From positions 806,001 to 870,000 of the forward strand of contig CP073214.1 of assembly GCA_020342235.1 (NCBI GenBank): 64,000 bases of DNA. The letters are read 5' to 3'. This DNA is from Saccharomycopsis phalli. Lineage: Eukaryota; Ascomycota; Saccharomycetes; Ascoideales; Saccharomycopsidaceae. Below are positions 59,179 to 64,000 of this stretch, in pieces (the first letter of the stretch is position 1; each line of letters opens with the position of its first letter). The notes below the pieces were generated by a model, which had not been told where the DNA came from, did no database searches, and saw nothing but the letters and a program-made list of their open reading frames with translations. A program made the translations under genes and the position numbers.

Positions 59179-59184
59179 ACGCGT
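59179..59184. promoter_or_regulatory. MCB box upstream of the bZIP gene
   Basis: ACGCGT inside the palindrome AAACGCGTTT lies 72 nt upstream of the bZIP ATG at 59106. It is the third MCB site in the window. Confidence 0.5.
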
Positions 59185-59379
59185 TTATGAAAAACAGTAA
59201 TATGTATGCACTCCAAAAGTTATATAATTCGATCACCGGTCAAATAAATCCAAGTGTAGAAACTTACTGTCACCTTGTCTCTTTTTTTGCGCCTTATTTA
59301 TATATGCCTAGTATAAAATAAGCCTTAGAAGTCGTTTCGCTTGATGACTAAGATTACAAATCGAATTGCCAATACATAG

Positions 59380-59399
59380 CCGGGTAATATTTTACCCGG
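59380..59399. promoter_or_regulatory. Inverted pair of Reb1-type sites
   Basis: CCGGGTAA and TTACCCGG form a perfect 8-bp inverted repeat with a 4-bp spacer. Each arm is a full Reb1 consensus. It lies about 270 bp upstream of the bZIP ATG and just before the LTR-rich region; it may mark the promoter or a boundary. Confidence 0.5.
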
Positions 59400-59763
59400 G
59401 TTATTAGCGTGAGCTCCAGCATGCATTTTATTCAGAACTGGTGGTATGCATTTTGCTTAGTATTTCAAATCATAAAATAAGGTCATGGTTGAACATCATA
59501 GGGTATTTGCATATTTTTTTAGTGGTTGATTGATTTTCTGTAGGATTATTAACTGCTATTTTTAGCAATAACAAACTTTAACCTATAACCCAACACACAC
59601 GCAAATTAAAAATTGAACGATAGATTATTCTAATAAAATAATTTATAGTCAGAAGCAAGTGGCTATATTTTTGAAGTTCTGAAATTTAAATATATGGTCA
59701 CTCTTATAGATTAGGAGTCATTAATATTGTAAATGGACTTCATTATTGACATACATGGCTTAT

Positions 59764-60137
59764 TGTAATAAAAGTGGGGTTCTTATCTTTTATTACTACA
59801 GTAAACCGAGTTACGACGACGTAAGCCCCTTGACAAACGCAGCCATCGTACTCTTTCAGACTATTATGCTCAACTTGGAACGTCTCTTATTGTTTTAATT
59901 CTTTTCATGCCTTATCTTTTCCGAAATCACCATTTTAAAGATAAGAACCAATACCTTTTGGAATTAGTTCTTCTCTGACGAAAGGTTATTTCACCTCCTT
60001 TTTATTTCACCTCCTTTTTATTTCACCTCCTTTTCCTTTCCTTTCATTTAAAATATAAATAGTCCGACTTTTCTCTGAATTGTCGAGTGAATATATTTTA
60101 GCTATTTTACCACTCGTATCCTTGTTACTATATTACA
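59764..60137 (+). mobile_element. LTR relic A (solo LTR, LTR retrotransposon)
   Basis: About 374 bp bounded by the inverted ends TGTAATA and TATTACA. Flanking bases CTTAT and CTTAG agree at four of five positions, as a worn target-site duplication would. A TATAAATAG box at about 60054 gives the orientation. It shares diverged stretches with relic B (61200-61492). No coding part is attached. It is treated as a fossil, older than the solo LTR at 60261. Confidence 0.65.
59986..60035 (+). repeat. Three tandem 16-bp units inside LTR relic A
   Basis: TTATTTCACCTCCTTT-type units repeat with period 16; the TCACCTCC core recurs at 59991, 60007 and 60023. The array is in the middle of the LTR, where promoter repeats are common. 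Confidence 0.8.
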
Positions 60138-60260
60138 CTTAGTAATATTTCTGCAGATTTACTATTTATGAGGGAAGTAAAGCTTTACAAAAGAACAAAA
60201 CTATAAATGAAATATAATACAATTCAAAAGATTTTATTCCTTGAATTTGCATTATATAAC

Positions 60261-60608
60261 TGTCGTGGTTGAGAACCACTGCAGAACAAGTTCACTAGTG
60301 CAACATCGGTGTCGGTAAAGATATTACCGACTCCCGGTTTTGATTAGACTAAAGTAATCCGGCCAATGATATTTTGGATAAGATATTATTGGAGGATAAA
60401 GATCTGATAAGAGATCCAGAAAAGTCTATATAAGAAAGGCTTCCTTCTTATAGAAAACACACAATTCAACTGAACAGTTTAGCTAGATATTATATCCAGC
60501 AAAGCCCAATCCGGTTATCCAAATACTAAAGGAACAAAACAAATAATTAAGTAGTTTATAGTTCACATAATACTATATCTAATTCTGGTGATACTATTAA
60601 CTACGACA
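60261..60608 (+). mobile_element. Solo LTR with target-site duplication
   Basis: A 348-bp element with inverted termini TGTCGT and ACGACA, flanked on both sides by the direct repeat ATAAC (60256-60260 and 60609-60613). A TATATAAG box at about 60428 gives plus-strand orientation. This is the normal product of recombination between two LTRs of a retrotransposon, probably of the Ty1/copia type. The perfect duplication suggests it is younger than the other relics nearby. Confidence 0.85.
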
Positions 60609-60791
60609 ATAACTGTCATTAATAAAATTGGTGACCTAAAAAACACATGACGTGTACGGTACTTGGTTTGCCCTCTAGCGAAGTCTAGAGTTTTCAGGAC
60701 TACTTGTATACACAATGAACAGGTTTGAGCCAAATAGCAATTATTTGACGTTATCGATTGATCGAGCCAATTATTATCCCATAGTACTGTG

Positions 60792-60983
60792 TTATTGATC
60801 TACCAGTAAAATTGGCATATTCCTCATCATATAAGGCGGACAGTAGCCAATCACACTTATTACTCCGAGCTTCGCACTGAAAACTGCTTCAACATAGGCA
60901 TCAGTTTCAGATAATGCGAACTCATAAGAAACGAGAATAAAAGTTGATACGAAGTTCTTATTTTGACTCCTATAAGTATACAA
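60792..60983 (-). mobile_element. Ty1/copia pol fragment (RNase H region), fossil
   Basis: A short minus-strand stretch reads like the RNase H part of copia-type pol: SETDAYVEAVFSAK followed by a GY...P...ILLVDQ pattern, close to the usual SxxEAEYxA...VDNQ signature. It is an isolated degraded fragment in the LTR-rich region, in the opposite orientation to the neighbouring LTRs. Family assignment is by eye. Confidence 0.45.
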
Positions 60984-61199
60984 GAATATAAACTGTGATC
61001 AGATAGAGAGTCAATGTTTTAGGGTTAATATCATACTCAGCCTTCACACCAATACACTAAAGGATACTATATAGATGGCGTAGAGTAATATAATGATATG
61101 AATGGCAATGGACTCACAGCGGAAAACTGGGTATCCCGTCCCGGTACCCCTAGCTGGTGACTAAGGTCTTCAACGGTCTAGGCTAAAGCTCATTACCAC

Positions 61200-61492
61200 T
61201 GTAATGCTCCTTTCACCACACTTGACCAAACACTAACCGAAGTTTTTGTGCTGGTCCCTGAATTTGTATTGTTACGCCTTAACATATACCTTTTTCCTTA
61301 TAGTTTCTGTTTTCTCCTTCGGGACTTTCCACATTTCACGATAAGAACCGATCCATAGATGTTTATCTCTTATCTACAAAGATTATTAGCCCCTATCTCC
61401 CTAGCTATAAATAGCAAGATTTTCTTGTGAATTATCAAGCGAATACATGCTAGCTGTTTTACCAACTCATATCATAGCTGCTATAATATATT
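61200..61492 (+). mobile_element. LTR relic B, diverged relative of relic A
   Basis: A stretch similar to relic A, sharing GATAAGAACC, CTATAAATAG, GAATTRTCRAGYGAATA and TAGCTRTTTTACCA-type blocks in the same order. Likely start TGTAATG (61200) and end near CTATAATATA. No clear target duplication is left, so the ends are approximate. It is an old, eroded LTR fossil. Confidence 0.5.
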
Positions 61493-62680
61493 TTGGATGT
61501 GAATAGCTCGTCACGTTATACTATGTGCTTACTTATTGATAGATTGTCCATATTATCTCTGTTTTAGGACTAGCGATGCGATCACGATAATTCCAAATAT
61601 CATTAGTTTTTTCTATGCGATAATTACTATTTTTTACTAAACCCTGTGCACTTATCAATGATCCAAGTACTAAAGACACAACAAAATGCATACCATCAAT
61701 ATTTCACGTTAACATCGTTTCCTAGCATAAATTTATCAACATTTCACTGTTACCCATATTAGTAATTGATGATCTGAAATTAATGCTAGATGACTCAAAA
61801 ACAATGAGAAAAAGGATTTACCTTGGGGAATGATCTGCGATCTGTGGAGTGGCTTTCAAGATCGCCAAGTGAAATTGACTGTTAGACTCATAATTAGCAG
61901 AATTATTTACCCAAGTCAAGATTTTAACGCTGTTAATTATCATTTCAGCATTATCCTTCTAGTTTTCTTCGAGGAATGCATGCATCATGCGCCACATAGT
62001 GTTGACGACATCTTATATCCGATAGCCTTCCGATAGTTCTCCACCACCACTAAACTCGCTAACAATTAGTTTAGGCGTGCCATTGATTTGAACGCAATGA
62101 TGGAGTGTCATGATGTTTATTATGAAAACATTAACATATATCCTTCTTTTACAAAGGCAATACGGTACTTAAATTCAATGAGAATATACATGCGAAGACT
62201 AGTGATCGGAGTCCTGTATGTATATCAATGTATGTCAATGTATAATATGTGCCATGGTACTAAGTTGTACTATAACTCATTCAAGCTTAAGGCAAGCCGA
62301 GTGTTCAATCTCATTGTGTTAAATCTGAAGCACAGTCAAACAAGCCAATATTAATGTCACAATCAGATATTCTAGAACCAAAAAACAGGATCAATCAACC
62401 GGTTATATTAGCACAGAATACTTCTTCCTAATGTCAGTTAGCAAAGGGACCAGCCAGGATCTGATTAGTAATGTGAATTATACTTCAACCTAAAATGTCG
62501 GGTTTATAAGCCGCATCGGTTACCCGATACCAACAAATTAGGCCGTTTATACTTGAGGCTGGGTAGGGGTAGTGCGCGGCTCAACCTTATTTAACAGCCG
62601 CCAAGAAAAATAAGTATATATATATTCTAAACGTAAATAGTCTCTAGATCGTTTATTTTCGAACAATCAGTACTATTAAT
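61493..62680. promoter_or_regulatory. Gene-free spacer and promoter of the MFS transporter
   Basis: About 1.2 kb with no supported gene. The last 200 bp look like a promoter: a palindrome ATCGG-TTAC-CCGAT at 62515-62528 (contains the Reb1 core TTACCCG and can also be read as CGG-N4-CCG), a G-rich stretch GGGTAGGGGTAG near 62563, and TATATATATA at about 62615. Confidence 0.45.
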
Positions 62681-64000
62681 ATGTCATTGAACGGCAATTC
62701 TACAGATTCACGTGATGTGGAAAATGTTGTCCTCGACAAAGAGTCCATAGACAAAATGGCTAGTCCGAAGGAAAATGATGAACAGGATAAATATTTTGAA
62801 AGTAATGCTGGAGACGGAACAAATGCTTTAGATCAACACCTAAGTGGAACCAAACTTGCACTTACGCTAGGATCTTTGGTGATGTGCTTGTTTCTTGTTG
62901 CATTGGACACTACTATTGTCACCACCATTTTGTCAGATGTTGGTAACAAGTTTCATTCGTTTGCTAAAGTGGGATGGTTAACTATTGGATTCATGCTTCC
63001 AATGGCTGTTCTTATGCCTTCTTATGGAAGAGTCTCTATTGCTATTGGCAGAAAGAATACTTTATTGGCAGGTATTATTATATTTGAAACAGGGTCTCTC
63101 GTTGCAGGGTTGTCACAATCAATGAATATGTTAATCGGAGGAAGAGTGATTCAGGGAATTGGTGGTGGATGTATCCAGTCAATGGTCATGGTGATCATGT
63201 CTGAAGCTGTACCAGTGAATTACAGACCTTTGGCTTTTGCCCTTATTGGTATTACTTGGTCTGTTGCATCAGTGTTGGGACCACTTATAGGTGGTGCCTT
63301 CGCTTTAAAGGTAACTTGGCGTTGGTGCTTTTACGTTAATTTACCGTTTGGTGGACTTGCTCTTTTCATTTTGTTGATGTTCTTCAACCCACCAAAGCCC
63401 CAAGGCCAGATCCTCAAAAAATTGTCACAAATCGACTATTTAGGCACCTTTTTAATTTCTGCAGGAACTACTCTCCTCTTACTTGGTTTGACTTTTGGTG
63501 GTGTGCAATTTCCTTGGCGTTCTGCTGCTATTATTTTGTGTTTCATACTCGGAGGCTTATTGATTTTTGCTTTTCTCCTATGGAATTTTAAATTTGCAAA
63601 GAATCCAATTATTCAAAGAGAAATTATCAATACCAAGATCATCCTCACGTCTATGACAATGTGGTTTATCTTTGGCTGGTATATTAGTGCCTGTACTTAC
63701 CTTGCGATTTTCTTTCAAGTTATATTCAATGCATCTCCTTGGAAATCCGGTCTTGATTTATTGTCACTAATTATTTCGGTTTCTGTCTCTGCCGTTTTTT
63801 CGGGCGTGATAATCAAGAAATCTAGATATATAAAACTTCCATTGCACGTTTCTACGATTTTGGGACCTATCGGGACCGGTTTGATTTTGTTATTAGATGA
63901 GAACTCCTCAACTAGTGACAGAATTGGTCTTTTGATTGTGTCTGGAATTTCTGCTGGTTTTTCGTTTCAGCCAACCTTATTGGCAGCCCAATTAGAGGCT
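62681..64000 (+). CDS. MFS transporter, DHA2 (14-span) family, partial
   Basis: Starts at an ATG at 62681 (MSLNGNSTDSRDVEN) and runs open to the window end, 440 residues visible. A hydrophilic leader of about 60 residues precedes the first span. Family motifs: LVALDTTIVTTIL in span 1, YGRVSIAIGRKNTLL (motif A), GGRVIQGIGGGCIQS, and WSVASVLGPLIGGAFA with TWRWCFYVNLPFGG (motif C and the DHA2 D-type signature). At least ten spans are seen. Relatives include Saccharomyces Azr1, Sge1 and the Vba vacuolar amino-acid transporters, so substrates may be drugs or basic amino acids. The C-terminus is outside the window. Confidence 0.9.
   Translation, partial: MSLNGNSTDSRDVENVVLDKESIDKMASPKENDEQDKYFESNAGDGTNALDQHLSGTKLALTLGSLVMCLFLVALDTTIVTTILSDVGNKFHSFAKVGWLTIGFMLPMAVLMPSYGRVSIAIGRKNTLLAGIIIFETGSLVAGLSQSMNMLIGGRVIQGIGGGCIQSMVMVIMSEAVPVNYRPLAFALIGITWSVASVLGPLIGGAFALKVTWRWCFYVNLPFGGLALFILLMFFNPPKPQGQILKKLSQIDYLGTFLISAGTTLLLLGLTFGGVQFPWRSAAIILCFILGGLLIFAFLLWNFKFAKNPIIQREIINTKIILTSMTMWFIFGWYISACTYLAIFFQVIFNASPWKSGLDLLSLIISVSVSAVFSGVIIKKSRYIKLPLHVSTILGPIGTGLILLLDENSSTSDRIGLLIVSGISAGFSFQPTLLAAQLEA

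Noticed and set aside
61830-62354. Two short plus-strand frames (68 and 88 codons)
   Set aside because: AT-rich, without family resemblance, and located in the LTR-rich gene desert.

Overview
The window is nuclear DNA of a budding yeast from the CTG-Ser1 clade (Candida/Debaryomyces/Scheffersomyces group). The genes are compact and mostly intronless, and the products are Saccharomycotina proteins. The strongest clade marker is in the AFG3 gene: the invariant serine of the AAA motif VGVGASRVRDLF is encoded by CTG, so CTG must be read as serine for the protein to be normal. A TEC1 with one N-terminal TEA domain and a retained PRCC-family gene also fit this group better than Saccharomyces. The species cannot be named from the sequence alone.

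Layout, left to right: TEC1 (TEA-domain regulator), CCM1-like PPR protein, CYC3 (haem lyase), a Tubby-C-like protein, EMG1 (rRNA methyltransferase), SIS2/HAL3-type flavoprotein, MCM2 and IQG1 divergently arranged over an MCB element, PFA5 (palmitoyltransferase), a small hypothetical gene, an unrecognised probably spliced gene, a mitochondrial trio (COQ7, RIM1, MMF1), TFB3, AMD1, a PRCC-like splicing factor, a cysteine synthase, a TMEM14-like membrane protein, a GCK-III kinase, SPE2 with a short upstream ORF, AFG3, an arrestin-like protein, YAR1 and RKM4 (ribosome-related), HSH49, TMA19, TRM13, an atypical Arf-like GTPase, a large USP-like protein, a small mitochondrial protein, SAT4-like kinase, DAM1, an amino-acid permease, VMS1, PRI1, a two-exon bZIP gene, a 3.5-kb gene desert with LTR-retrotransposon fossils, and the 5' part of a DHA2-type MFS transporter cut by the window end.

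Most genes are housekeeping and there are no operons. The functional grouping visible is in shared promoters and motifs. MCB boxes (ACGCGT) sit next to MCM2/IQG1, PRI1 and the bZIP gene. CACGTG boxes lie 45-61 nt upstream of five start codons. Reb1-type TTACCCG sites recur upstream of several genes. A CCAAT box lies between the divergent mitochondrial genes COQ7 and RIM1. Many start codons were moved downstream of the longest open frame because those frames begin at TTG or GTG.

I did not find a wholly new biological system. The most interesting items are an array of M-CAT-like sites in front of TEC1, two 5' introns that simple ORF calling misses, a VMS1 lacking its zinc finger, an Arf-like GTPase without an N-terminal glycine, a short uORF in front of SPE2, and a clean solo LTR with its target-site duplication.
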